Below, one piece after another: positions 16,193 to 24,967 of a stretch of DNA of 64,000 bases. Under the pieces are notes generated by a model, which saw nothing but the letters and a program-made list of their open reading frames with translations, ran no database searches and was not told where the DNA came from. The stretch is taken from the NCBI GenBank assembly GCA_004799435.1, contig SSMV01000120.1, forward strand, positions 27,996-91,995. Reading direction: 5' to 3'. Source of the stretch: Bradyrhizobium sp. Its GTDB lineage: Bacteria > Pseudomonadota > Alphaproteobacteria > Rhizobiales > Beijerinckiaceae. Numbering within the stretch: the first letter of the stretch is position 1; the number at the start of each line of letters is the position of its first letter. The position numbers and the translations under genes are program-made.

Positions 16193-17621
16193 TTCGCTCT
16201 TTGGCACGACCGGCTTTCGTCTCACCGCCATCTATGTTGGCGTTTTCACGCTGTCCGTGATCGCGCTGGGCGTCGTTGTTTATTTCAACGTCGGCAGCCA
16301 ATTCCAGACGGAATTCGACGAGCGCGTCTCCGAGGAGGCGGACGCGCTGGTCGCTTTCGCGCGCAATCATGACGAGGGTGCGCTGATCGCGCGTATCGCC
16401 TTCCTCTACCGCCAGCCAGGCGCTCTCGACTATCGTCTGGAAGACGACGCCGGCGTGCTTCTTGCCGGCAATCTCCCGGCGATTCGCAAGGGGAGTGGCT
16501 TCCCCGGCGACGGATGGATCGAAATCCCGACGCCTGAAGCTGCGGGCGAGGACGCCGACCAGGACTGGACGCGGGCCCTCATCACAAAATTGGACAGCGG
16601 CGATGTCCTTGTCGTCGGCCAGGAGCTTACGGGAGTCCACGAGGCGAGACGCGCGGTGCTGGTCGCATTCGCATGGGCTCTCGCGCTGACGCTTATTTTG
16701 GGCGCCGGCGGCGGTCTCATCGTCAGCGCGAGCTTTCTGCGCCGGCTCGATGGAATGAGCCGAGCGGCGGAAGCGATTATGGCCGGCGATCTTCGCCAGC
16801 GTATTCCGCGAGCCAACCCCAAGGACGATCTCGGGCGACTGGCGCTGACCTTCAACCGAATGCTCGAACAGATCGAGCGGTTGATCGAGGCGAACCGACA
16901 CGTGAGTCACAACATCGCGCACGATCTGAGAAAGCCGCTGGCGCGCATCCTTCGCCGCCTTGAGGCGGCGCGAGCGGCCGAGCAGAGCGTTTCGACCTAC
17001 GAAGTCGCCGTCGACGGCGCGATCGGCGATGTTCACGGCGTACTCGAGACCTTCAATGCGTTGCTCCGCATCGCTCAGATCGAGACCGGGGCGCGCCGCG
17101 CCGGCTTCAAGCCGGTCGATCTCGCGGGCGTGGCGCAGGAGGTGGCGGAGGCGTTTCAGCCCGCCGCCGACGACGAGGGAAAGGCGCTGACGACCGACCT
17201 GGCGATCCCGCTGCCGCGGGCGGGGGACGAGGAACTGCTCAAGCAGATGGTCGCCAACGTCATCGAGAATGCAATCCGGCATACGCCGAAGGGCGCGCGC
17301 ATCGCGTTGCGCAGCGATTACGACGCAGGATTTGCGAGGCTAACAATTTCGGACGACGGCCCTGGCGTCCCCACGGCCGAGCGTCAGCATATATTCGAAC
17401 GGTTCTATCGCCTCGATGCCGCGCGCGCCACTGCCGGCGACGGACTGGGCCTCAGCTTGGTCGCGGCGATCGCGGATCTGCATGCGCTCAAGGTCAGCGC
17501 GGAGGACAACCATCCCGGCCTGCGCCTCGTCTTCACTGCGAGCGGCGCCGAACGCGATTCGCTTTCGGACGCGGCCCACCGCCGGCCGCCAACGCCTGCA
17601 TCGCAGCTTTCGCCTTCGTGA
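16182..17621 (+). CDS. Sensor histidine kinase of the OmpR-type two-component system
   Basis: Inner-membrane kinase of 479 residues. The first membrane segment (about 13-34) is followed by a periplasmic domain of about 120 residues, a second membrane segment (about 163-184) and a HAMP domain with RLDGMSRAAEAIMAGDLRQR. The phosphoacceptor helix is HNIAHDLRKPLAR with His at about 247; the usual Thr after Arg is Lys. The ATP-binding part has NVIENAIRHTP, DDGPGVP, FYRLD and GLGLSLV. The GTG start lies inside the regulator gene. The HDLRKPL kinases are a known branch in Proteobacteria often linked to metal or stress sensing, but no ligand can be read here. Confidence 0.93.
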   Translation: MRRNSLFGTTGFRLTAIYVGVFTLSVIALGVVVYFNVGSQFQTEFDERVSEEADALVAFARNHDEGALIARIAFLYRQPGALDYRLEDDAGVLLAGNLPAIRKGSGFPGDGWIEIPTPEAAGEDADQDWTRALITKLDSGDVLVVGQELTGVHEARRAVLVAFAWALALTLILGAGGGLIVSASFLRRLDGMSRAAEAIMAGDLRQRIPRANPKDDLGRLALTFNRMLEQIERLIEANRHVSHNIAHDLRKPLARILRRLEAARAAEQSVSTYEVAVDGAIGDVHGVLETFNALLRIAQIETGARRAGFKPVDLAGVAQEVAEAFQPAADDEGKALTTDLAIPLPRAGDEELLKQMVANVIENAIRHTPKGARIALRSDYDAGFARLTISDDGPGVPTAERQHIFERFYRLDAARATAGDGLGLSLVAAIADLHALKVSAEDNHPGLRLVFTASGAERDSLSDAAHRRPPTPASQLSPS

Positions 17622-17721
17622 AGCGAGCCGGCGCGGTCATTGCGGATCGGTATAGTTGCAGCCATTTTGCGGCCGCCAAGCAAAGCGAGGACACGCGCGC
17701 AACATCGAAACGGAATCGCTC

Positions 17722-18120
17722 ATGCGGATGCGCGCGGCCATCATCGCAGCTTTGATTTTGACTCTGGCGGCGTCTTTCGCCTGCGCAGAGCGGACGCAGG
17801 CCGCCGCTTCGCTCAAGGCGACGATGCGAGCGTGGAAGACGAATATGGGCGCGCTGGAGGGCATGGCTGCCGGCGCCGCTCCGCTCGACAGCGCGGAGGC
17901 GCTTCGCCTATTGCAGGAATTCGCCACGGATTCGCAAACGACGGCGGGACGATCGATCGTAACGGGTGCCGACGCCGCGGATATCCATGCCCGATTCGAA
18001 GCCTTCTCGGCCGACGCCCGACGGGCGGGCGAGGCGATTCCGGCGGGAGACCCGCTGCAACCCCACCTGCTGCGGTTGCGCGCCGATTGCCGCTCCTGTC
18101 ACGATCTCTACGCCAACTGA
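17722..18120 (+). CDS. Cytochrome c'-like periplasmic protein
   Basis: A 132-residue exported c-type cytochrome. The signal peptide (MRMRAAIIAALILTLAASF) ends near AQ/AERTQAA. The mature part is helical with TMRAWKTNMGALEGMAAG, which fits the four-helix cytochrome c' fold, and the heme site CRSCH lies at the very C-terminus, as in this family. I start at the ATG at 17722, just before the signal peptide; the frame is open further upstream. Heme attachment would need the ccm genes located at 41981-47725. It lies 100 bases after the sensor kinase gene and may be under its control. Confidence 0.85.
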   Translation: MRMRAAIIAALILTLAASFACAERTQAAASLKATMRAWKTNMGALEGMAAGAAPLDSAEALRLLQEFATDSQTTAGRSIVTGADAADIHARFEAFSADARRAGEAIPAGDPLQPHLLRLRADCRSCHDLYAN

Positions 18121-18257
18121 ACTCTGCGCCAACTTGACCTGGGCCGCCGCGCCGCTCGCCGGGCCCGTTCATCCGCGCTTCATTTAGCCTGCCGCAAACT
18201 GTCGAGTCGCCGGGTTTGCGGACCTTCCGCCTCTCGCGCCGCGGTGGGTTGGGCCTG

Positions 18258-19559
18258 ATGAATCTGCGATTTCTGACTTGCGCCTCAGCTTTGGCGCTAA
18301 CGGGTTTCATCGGCTCCGATTCGCTGATCGGGCCGGCGCAATCGCTGACCATCCCGGCGCTGTGCCTTGAGGGCGAGCCCTGCGTGCCGCTCTGCCATCC
18401 CATTTACGAGGCCGAGAAATCGCCGGAGGACTTCGTTCTGCGCGCCGCCTATGAGCTCGGGCCGGCGCAAAGCTTCAAACTGCCGCCGGCCAATTTGACG
18501 ATGCCGCCGCTGGTCGACCCGAAGAACGTCTATTCGGAGATCGCGCCGGGCAAGATGAGCCCGGCGACCGAGGGCGCGCTGAACCGGGTCTACGCCCCCA
18601 ATCTGATCACCGGCAAAGTCGACGTCATCGACCCCGACACGTTTGAGGTCGTCGACAGCTATTTCGCCATTCCGAGCCCGCAGCACATCGTGCCGTCCTG
18701 GGATTTGCAGACCCTATGGGTCTCGGGCGACATCAGCTATCGCGGCGGCCATGCGTCGCTGGCGGCGATCGATCCCAAGACCGGCAAGGTCACCAAGACG
18801 ATCGACGTGCCCGACGCCTACAACATGTATTTCACGCCCGACGGACGTTCGGCGATCATCGTCGCCGAGGCGATGCGGCGGCTCGAGTTCCGCGATCCGC
18901 ACACGATGGAGCTGCAGGGCTATATCGCCGCGCCGCGTTGCGCCGGCGTCAATCACGCCGATTTCTCGCTCGACGGCTCTTATGCGATTTTCACCTGCGA
19001 ATATGACGACTCGCTCGCCAAGATCGACCTCGTCCATCACACGCTGGTCGGCGTGTTGCAGCTTTCGCCCGGCCATATCCCGCAGGATATCCGCGTCGCG
19101 CCCGACGGCTCGGCCTTCTATGTCGCCGACATGCTCAAGGACGGGCTGGTGGTGATCGACGGCGACGCCTTCAAGGAAACCGGCTTCATCCCGACCGGCG
19201 TCGGCGCGCATGGGCTCTACCCGAGCCGCGACGGCAAGCTGCTCTATGTCTCCAATCGCGGCACCCATAATCTCGGCGGCGAGCGCAAGGGCGAAGGCAG
19301 CGTGTCGGTGATGGATTTCGCCACCCGCCAGATCGTCGCGACCTGGACCATCCCCGGCGGCGGCAGCCCTGACATGGGCAATGTCTCTGCCGACGGCAAA
19401 TATCTCTGGCTGTCGGGCCGTTATGACGGCGTCGTCTACGCCTTCAATACTGACGACGGCTCGGTCAAAACGATCCCTGTCGGCGGCATGCCGCATGGCC
19501 TGACGGTCTGGCCGCAGCCCGGCCGCTATTCGCTCGGCCATACCGGCAACATGCGCTAG
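18258..19559 (+). CDS. Exported YncE-like beta-propeller protein with N-terminal CX3CH motif
   Basis: A 433-residue periplasmic seven-bladed propeller. The signal peptide (MNLRFLTCASALALTGFIGS) leads to a short N-terminal segment with ALCLEGEPCVPLCHPIY, whose CVPLCH is a CX3CH motif. Propeller repeats follow: GKVDVIDPDTFEVVDSY, ASLAAIDPKTGKVTKTI, LAKIDLVHHTLVGVL, GLVVIDGDAF, GSVSVMDFATRQIV and GVVYAFNTDDGSV. Related YVTN/cytochrome d1-like propellers bind metals or partner proteins in respiratory chains. The start is placed at the Met before the signal peptide; the frame is also open from 18216. Its neighbour is a cytochrome, which suggests a joint redox role. Confidence 0.85.
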   Translation: MNLRFLTCASALALTGFIGSDSLIGPAQSLTIPALCLEGEPCVPLCHPIYEAEKSPEDFVLRAAYELGPAQSFKLPPANLTMPPLVDPKNVYSEIAPGKMSPATEGALNRVYAPNLITGKVDVIDPDTFEVVDSYFAIPSPQHIVPSWDLQTLWVSGDISYRGGHASLAAIDPKTGKVTKTIDVPDAYNMYFTPDGRSAIIVAEAMRRLEFRDPHTMELQGYIAAPRCAGVNHADFSLDGSYAIFTCEYDDSLAKIDLVHHTLVGVLQLSPGHIPQDIRVAPDGSAFYVADMLKDGLVVIDGDAFKETGFIPTGVGAHGLYPSRDGKLLYVSNRGTHNLGGERKGEGSVSVMDFATRQIVATWTIPGGGSPDMGNVSADGKYLWLSGRYDGVVYAFNTDDGSVKTIPVGGMPHGLTVWPQPGRYSLGHTGNMR

Positions 19560-19610
19560 CGGCGGCTTTCGTCGTCGCGCCCCGCCGCCGGATCGACGCG
19601 GGAGAATCAG

Positions 19611-20234
19611 ATGGACGATCTCTTCAAGACGTTCGACGCGCTCGCCATTCTCTATTGGGTGGTCCCCGGCGCCTTCTTCATTCTGTTTCGCGCTTTCGCG
19701 CTAAAGGGCTCCTTTCCCTCGCTGGGCAAGGACGACGTCGTCCCCTTCATCATTGTCTCGGTGCTCTATTGGTATCTGCTGATCTGGGTCTTCGCCGCGT
19801 TCTTCGGCGTGCCCGATCTCTATCGCCAATATCTGACCGGCGTTCAGTCGATCGTCGCGCTGGTGGCGGTTCCCTCGCTTCTGGGCGTCGGCGCCGGACT
19901 GATCGAGCGCGGCGACGTCGTCGGCAGATTGCTGCGGGCGCATGGCGTTGGATTTCTGTCCCCTTACGCCACCGCCTGGGAGTCGCTGGTCGTCAATCTT
20001 CCGGCCGGTTCGGTGCTCATCGTTCATCTCAAGGACGCCGAGCCGATCGTCGGCCGCTGGGTCAACGCGCAATTCGGTTCGGCCGGATCGACCGACAAAG
20101 AGGTGCGCGATCTCTATCTCGACGAGATTGGCGCGGTGACCGGCGACAATTATCAGCCCTTCACGCCGACGCGCGGCGCCTATGTCGCCGCCGATCAGAT
20201 CCAGTTCATCGAAGTCATTTCCGCCGCAACATAA
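19611..20234 (+). CDS. DUF6338-like membrane protein
   Basis: A 207-residue protein with GGGAGA six bases before its ATG. Three hydrophobic segments (about 10-30, 45-70 and 82-100) precede a soluble part with SVLIVHLKDAEPIVGRWVNA, FGSAGSTDKEVRDLYLDEI. The last segment, a barrel-like region ending in an acidic YLDEI, resembles the DUF6338 family. No enzymatic motif is visible. It ends 11 bases before a tiny gene on the same strand, so the two form a pair. Confidence 0.7.
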   Translation: MDDLFKTFDALAILYWVVPGAFFILFRAFALKGSFPSLGKDDVVPFIIVSVLYWYLLIWVFAAFFGVPDLYRQYLTGVQSIVALVAVPSLLGVGAGLIERGDVVGRLLRAHGVGFLSPYATAWESLVVNLPAGSVLIVHLKDAEPIVGRWVNAQFGSAGSTDKEVRDLYLDEIGAVTGDNYQPFTPTRGAYVAADQIQFIEVISAAT

Positions 20235-20245
20235 GGGGGAGAGAG

Positions 20246-20425
20246 ATGAGCAAGACGCCCAAAAGCATCCTTCCGGGCTCGGAAGTTCTGCGCGAGACCA
20301 TCGGCCTGCGCGCCGCCCATCCGACCGGCGGCAAGCCGAAGCCCGGTTCGATCAACATCGGCGGCGGCCCGAAGATCACGCCGAAACCCGACAAGCCGGA
20401 CCCTGCGAAGACGCCGCAGAAATAG
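20246..20425 (+). CDS. Small Pro/Lys-rich hypothetical protein
   Basis: A 59-residue protein with GGGGGAGAGAG directly before its ATG, a strong ribosome site. The first half has ILPGSEVLRETIGLR. The second half is unstructured and rich in Gly, Lys and Pro (KPKPGSINIGGGPKITPKPD). It follows the DUF6338-like gene by 11 bases. No family was recognised. Confidence 0.65.
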   Translation: MSKTPKSILPGSEVLRETIGLRAAHPTGGKPKPGSINIGGGPKITPKPDKPDPAKTPQK

Positions 20426-20437
20426 ACTCGTCCCTCA

Positions 20438-20559
20438 CCCCTCGTCCTGAGGAGCCCGCGAAGCGGGCGTCTCGAAGGACGCTTCGCATGGGCGCAAACG
20501 CGTCCTTAAAGCATCCTTCGACTCGCCCTCGCAAACGCGAGGGCGGCTGAGGATGAGGG
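20438..20559. repeat. Dispersed palindromic intergenic repeat (Rhizobiales type)
   Basis: The ends CCCTCGTCCTGAG and CTGAGGATGAGGG are imperfect inverted repeats. Inside are two hairpins: GCCCGC-GAA-GCGGGC at 20454-20468 and GCCCTCGC with GCGAGGGC at 20525-20544. Elements of the kind CCTCATCCTGAGGAGC...TCTCGAAGGATG are widely scattered in Rhizobiales. It separates two convergent genes and may serve as a terminator. Confidence 0.8.
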
Positions 20560-20585
20560 CACAGAGGACCTAATAGTGACTTGTT

Positions 20586-21854
20586 CTACGCTTCCGGCGG
20601 CCGCGGCTTGGGCGGCGCCGTCAGCGTCGCGGCGAGACTCGGCGCGACCCGCGCGGCTAGCGCCAGCGCGACCAGCGCTGCGGCGCAGGCAAGCGCCCCG
20701 CCGAAAAATGCCGCGCGCGGCCCCATCGCATCCCAGAGCGCGCCGGCGCCAAGGCTCGCGAAAAGCGTCGCGCCGCCGCCGACGAGATTGAAGACGCCGA
20801 AGGCGGCGCCGCGCTGTTCCGCCGGCGCGGCGTCGGCGACCAGCGCCGACAGCACGCCCTGGGTGAGGCCAAGATGGAGCCCCCAAAGGGCGACGCCGAA
20901 CGCCGCCCAGCCGACATTCTCTGCCAGCGCCAGCGTGAGATCGCCGGCGATCAGCACGAAGAAGCCGGTGGTCGCGATCGTCAGCCGGTCGAAGCGATCG
21001 GAGAGGACGCCGGCTGGATAGGCGGCGAGCGCATAGAACACATTCATCGTCACCAGAGTCAGCGGCGCGAAAGCGAGCGGCAGGCCGAGGCTTTGAACCC
21101 TAAGCACCAAGAAAGCCTCGGAGAAACGCGCCAGCGAAAACATCGCCGCGACAATCACGACCAGCCAATAGGCGCCGCCAAGCCGGCCGAGCGAAGCGAG
21201 GTTGAAGGGCAAGCGCGCGGGCTTCGCCGCGCCGCTCGCCTGCGGCTCCTCAACCGCGACGATAAGCAACGCCACGGCGAGCAGCGCGGGAACGACCGCC
21301 ACCCAGAAGACGGCGCGAAAGGCGCCGTGAGTCGCCGCCATCAGACCGATCGCCAGCGCCGGCCCAAGAAAAGCGCCGACGGTGTCGAGCGACTGGCGCA
21401 GACCGAAACTGGCGCCGCGCAGCATCGGCGGCGCCACATCGGCGATCAGGGCGTCGCGCGGCGCGCCGCGCACGCCCTTGCCGATGCGATCGACGAAGCG
21501 CGCCGCCGCCACCCCGCCGAGCGAAGCCGCTAGCGGAAAGGCCGGCTTGCTGATCGCCGAGAGGCCATAGCCGAAGACGGTCAGCGCTTTGCGCCTGCCG
21601 AACCAGTCCGACAGCGCGCCGGAAAGCGCCTTGACGATCGAGACGATCGCTTCGGCGCCGCCTTCGATGACGCCGATCGTCTCCATCGAAGCGCCCATGA
21701 CCGAGACAAGATAGATCGGCAACAGCGCATGGATCATCTCCGAGGAGACATCCATCAGCAATGACACGCCGCCGAGCGCCCAGACGGCGACCGGCAGAGC
21801 GGGCCCGGGGAAGCGATCCCAAGGTTTCCAGAGTTGAGCGCTATCGATTTTCAT
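20586..21854 (-). CDS. MFS transporter
   Basis: A 422-residue major facilitator protein with about twelve membrane segments. The loop between segments 2 and 3 has the family signature as LSGALSDWFGRRKALTVFG, and the C-terminal half has a second copy, YPAGVLSDRFDRLTIATTG. The segment RFVDRIGKGVRGAPRDALIADV is characteristic of a MFS branch often described as multidrug or unknown-substrate exporters. I start at MKIDSAQLWKPW; the frame is open ten codons further. The substrate is unknown. It is monocistronic. Confidence 0.9.
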   Translation of the reverse strand: MKIDSAQLWKPWDRFPGPALPVAVWALGGVSLLMDVSSEMIHALLPIYLVSVMGASMETIGVIEGGAEAIVSIVKALSGALSDWFGRRKALTVFGYGLSAISKPAFPLAASLGGVAAARFVDRIGKGVRGAPRDALIADVAPPMLRGASFGLRQSLDTVGAFLGPALAIGLMAATHGAFRAVFWVAVVPALLAVALLIVAVEEPQASGAAKPARLPFNLASLGRLGGAYWLVVIVAAMFSLARFSEAFLVLRVQSLGLPLAFAPLTLVTMNVFYALAAYPAGVLSDRFDRLTIATTGFFVLIAGDLTLALAENVGWAAFGVALWGLHLGLTQGVLSALVADAAPAEQRGAAFGVFNLVGGGATLFASLGAGALWDAMGPRAAFFGGALACAAALVALALAARVAPSLAATLTAPPKPRPPEA

Positions 21855-22082
21855 CGGTCGGAGTCTGGCCTCGCCGCGAGGCATGCGCCCATACCGGCGC
21901 CGTGCAAAGCCCTAGCGCATCGAAGCGCGCTGCGAAACGTAAAAAGGCGCGACATTAGCGCAGAAGCGAGTCCGTAAGCTTGCTGTCAGGTTGCGCCAAA
22001 GAAAAGCTTGAACGAAGCGACAGCAATGGAGAGTCTATATCCAATTTTAAAATCTTGGCGCCGCTGGCGGCTGCGGACCGCT

Positions 22083-22679
22083 TCACCACTCGGGCTGAGG
22101 ATCGCCTTTTCGCCACGGCTGAATGGGTTCAAAGAGCAAAGGCCCCGCCATCCGCAGGCCGGGAATGACGAGATAGAAGGCGAGCGCGCCGATGACGAAA
22201 CCGATCAGCACGGCGAGGCTATGCGCGAGCATCGTCGGGTAAAATACGATGACGAGAACCAGCGATTCGATCACATAGAGCGGCACCGACGCCAGCCCCG
22301 GATTTGGCCGAAAGCCTTTCCGGTTGAGCAGGACATGCGAAAACAGGCTGTCCGAGAGCCTGCATCCGACAAGCGCGCCAAGACAGCCGAAGGCGAGCGG
22401 GCTTTGCCAAGCCACCGCCCCGGTGATTCCGAATAGCCCGACGACCCATAGCGCGACAGTCAGGCCGCCGAAAAAGACCACATCGCCAAAGCCATCGGGG
22501 ATTTTCACGCCGGCGATCGCGCCGAAGTAGCGCCAGAGCCGGCCGTGACGTTCCTGTAGCGAGTGCAGCAGCGTGAAGGCCACGTCGGCGGTCTGCAGAA
22601 AAACAAGGGCGATCAGCGTCTGGTCGCCGCCGAATATCCAGACGCTCTCGGCACTTTCGCTCATCGGCGCCCCCGACAC
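22083..22679 (-). CDS. Integral membrane protein of unknown function
   Basis: A 198-residue hydrophobic protein with five or six predicted membrane segments, for example VVFFGGLTVALWVVGLFGIT, SPLAFGCLGALVGCRLSD, YVIESLVLVIVFYP and VLIGFVIGALAFYLVIPG. The loop HVLLNRKGFRPNPG is conserved-looking but I do not recognise the family. The first Met is at 22679; the Met five codons later is also possible. About 230 bases without a gene separate it from the MFS gene, where nothing was seen. Confidence 0.72.
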   Translation of the reverse strand: MSGAPMSESAESVWIFGGDQTLIALVFLQTADVAFTLLHSLQERHGRLWRYFGAIAGVKIPDGFGDVVFFGGLTVALWVVGLFGITGAVAWQSPLAFGCLGALVGCRLSDSLFSHVLLNRKGFRPNPGLASVPLYVIESLVLVIVFYPTMLAHSLAVLIGFVIGALAFYLVIPGLRMAGPLLFEPIQPWRKGDPQPEW

Positions 22680-22788
22680 GATGTTGCGCTATGCTAGCGC
22701 GAAGCCTTGCGCGCCGCTCATTTTTCGTCAGACGCCAGACCATTGCCGGCCATTGCGAACAAAGGCCGAACTATGTTCCCCTCGCGCC

Positions 22789-24837
22789 ATGGCCCTTGCC
22801 GCGATTCGCTCCCAGCCCGCCGACGAACTCAATGACGCGCAGCGGCTGGCCGTCGAGCATGGCGAGGAGCCGCTGCTGGTCATCGCCGGCGCCGGCGTCG
22901 GCAAGACGGCGACGCTCGCCCATCGTCTCGCCCATCTCGTGCTTTCCGGCGTCGACCCCAAGCGGGTGATGCTGGCGACCTTTTCGCGCCGCGCCGCCGC
23001 CGAGCTCAACCGCCGCGTCCAGCGCATTCTCGCCCGCCGCCTGGCGCCGGAAGCCGCGGCGGCGGCGACGCCGCTCTATAGCGGCACGTTCCATTCGATC
23101 GGCGCGCGGCTGTTGCGCGAATATGCGGCGCGGCTCGGCCTCGACCCGGCCTTCACCATCCACGACCGTGAGGACTCCGCCGATCTGATGGCGCTCTGCC
23201 GCCATGAGGCCGGCCTGTCGCAGAAGGAGGAGCGTTTCCCGACCAAGGGAACCTGCGTCTCGATCTATTCGCGCGTGGTCAATAGTCGCAGCGAACTCGC
23301 CGAGACGCTGGGGCGTCACTATCCCTGGGCGGCGGCGCATGAACAGGCGTTGCGCGCGCTTTTCGCCAGTTTTGTCGAGGCCAAGCAGCGCCATCATGTG
23401 CTCGATTACGACGACCTGCTGCTCTATTTCGCCCAGATGGTCGGCGAGCCGGCGCTCGCCGCCGAGATCGTGGCGCGTTTCGATCATCTGCTGGTCGATG
23501 AATATCAGGACACCAATCGCCTGCAGGCCGAGATCGTGCTGGCGCTGCGCCCGGCCGGACGCGGTCTCACCGTGGTCGGCGACGATGCACAGTCGATCTA
23601 TTCCTTCCGCGCCGCGACGGTGCGCAACATCCTTGAGTTTCCAAAAAGCTTCTCGCCGCCGGCGCGCGTCGTCACGCTCGAGCGCAATTATCGCTCAACC
23701 CAGGCGATCCTTGCCGCCGCCAATGCGGTGATCGCGCTCGCTCCCGAGCGCTTCCCCAAGAATCTCTGGAGCGAGCGCGAAAGCGGCGCGCCGCCGGAAC
23801 TGGCGACGGTCGCCGACGAAGCCGATCAGGCGCGTTTCGTCGCGACGCGCATCTTGGAAAATCGCGAGGCAGGGGCGAGCCTCAAATCTCAGGCGGCGCT
23901 GTTTCGCGCCGCCCATCATTCGGCGGCGCTCGAACTCGAGCTGACGCGGCGCAATATTCCCTTTCTCAAATTCGGCGGCCTTAAATTTCTCGACGCCGCC
24001 CATGTCAAGGACACGCTGGCGCTCCTGCGGTTCGCCGCCAATCCGCGCGACCGCATCGCCGGCTTTCGTGTCGCGCAATTGCTGCCGGGCGTCGGCCCGG
24101 CGAGCGCCGAGAAGATCGTCGCCGCCGCAGCCGTTGACGATGGCTTCGCGACATTGGCGCAGTGGCCGGCGCCGGCGCGGGCGCGCGAGGCCTTCGGCGA
24201 ATTCGCCGCGCTGATGCGCCGGCTCGCCGCGGCTGCGCCCTGGCCGAGCGATCTCGGCGAGGCGATCGCCTGGCGGCAGGCGACGCTCGCTGAAACTTAC
24301 GATGATTTCGCCATGCGCGCCGCCGATCTCGACGCGCTGGAGCGGATCGCTGTCACCTTCCCGTCGCGCGAACGTTTCCTCGCCGAGTTGACGCTCGATC
24401 CGCCCGACGCGACGAGCGATGAATCCGGGCCGCCGTTGCGCGACGAAGACTATTTCATCCTCTCCACCATTCATTCGGCCAAGGGGCAGGAATGGAAATC
24501 GGTCTTCGTGCTCAATTGCGTCGACGGCTGCATTCCTTCCGATCTCGCGACCGGCTCCTCGGAAGAGATCGAAGAGGAGCGCCGCCTGCTCTATGTCGCC
24601 ATGACGCGCGCGCGCGACACCCTGACCCTGATCGCGCCCCAGCGCTTCTATGTGCATGGGCAGGCGAAGAATGGCGACCGCTATGTGTCGGCGGTCCGCA
24701 CGCGCTTCATTCCCGCTTCGCTGATGAAGCAATTCGATCCGATCGTCTGGCCGCCGCGCGGCGCCGAGCCGGCGGCGAATGTCGCCAGCGGGCCGAAGGT
24801 CGATATCGCCGCGCGCATGCGCGCGATGTGGAAATGA
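22789..24837 (+). CDS. UvrD/Rep-type ATP-dependent DNA helicase
   Basis: Superfamily 1A 3'-5' helicase of 682 residues that unwinds DNA during repair or replication restart. Motifs in order: Q-motif region LNDAQRLAVEH, Walker A GAGVGKTATLAHR (Val replaces the common Ser), TFSRRAAAEL, GTFHSIGARLL, Walker B LLVDEYQDTN, VVGDDAQSIYSFR, LERNYRST, TIHSAKGQEWKSVF and YVAMTRARD. A helix-hairpin-helix-like LLPGVGPASAEKIV lies in domain 2B. The start is set at MALAAIRSQP, shortly before the Q motif; the frame is open about 70 codons upstream. It is shorter than UvrD and closer to Rep-like proteins. It stands alone. Confidence 0.93.
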   Translation: MALAAIRSQPADELNDAQRLAVEHGEEPLLVIAGAGVGKTATLAHRLAHLVLSGVDPKRVMLATFSRRAAAELNRRVQRILARRLAPEAAAAATPLYSGTFHSIGARLLREYAARLGLDPAFTIHDREDSADLMALCRHEAGLSQKEERFPTKGTCVSIYSRVVNSRSELAETLGRHYPWAAAHEQALRALFASFVEAKQRHHVLDYDDLLLYFAQMVGEPALAAEIVARFDHLLVDEYQDTNRLQAEIVLALRPAGRGLTVVGDDAQSIYSFRAATVRNILEFPKSFSPPARVVTLERNYRSTQAILAAANAVIALAPERFPKNLWSERESGAPPELATVADEADQARFVATRILENREAGASLKSQAALFRAAHHSAALELELTRRNIPFLKFGGLKFLDAAHVKDTLALLRFAANPRDRIAGFRVAQLLPGVGPASAEKIVAAAAVDDGFATLAQWPAPARAREAFGEFAALMRRLAAAAPWPSDLGEAIAWRQATLAETYDDFAMRAADLDALERIAVTFPSRERFLAELTLDPPDATSDESGPPLRDEDYFILSTIHSAKGQEWKSVFVLNCVDGCIPSDLATGSSEEIEEERRLLYVAMTRARDTLTLIAPQRFYVHGQAKNGDRYVSAVRTRFIPASLMKQFDPIVWPPRGAEPAANVASGPKVDIAARMRAMWK

Positions 24838-24859
24838 ATTTCGCAGTCGGGGAAGCGCC

Positions 24860-24945
24860 CGTCATTGCGAGCGCAGCGAAGCAATCCACGGGTGACGGAA
24901 ACTCAACGCCTGGATTGCTTCGTCGATCCGCGCCTCGCAATGACG
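24860..24945. repeat. Dispersed palindromic repeat between convergent genes
   Basis: CGTCATTGCGAGCGCAGCGA on the left pairs with TCGCAATGACG at the right end, and GAAGCAATCCA pairs with TGGATTGCTTCG in the middle. This is a well-known dispersed repeat type of Rhizobiales and other alphaproteobacteria. Located just after the helicase gene and before the mog stop, it may fold into a terminator-like cruciform. Confidence 0.85.
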
Positions 24946-24967
24946 CGGTTGGCGGCGGCGAAAGACT

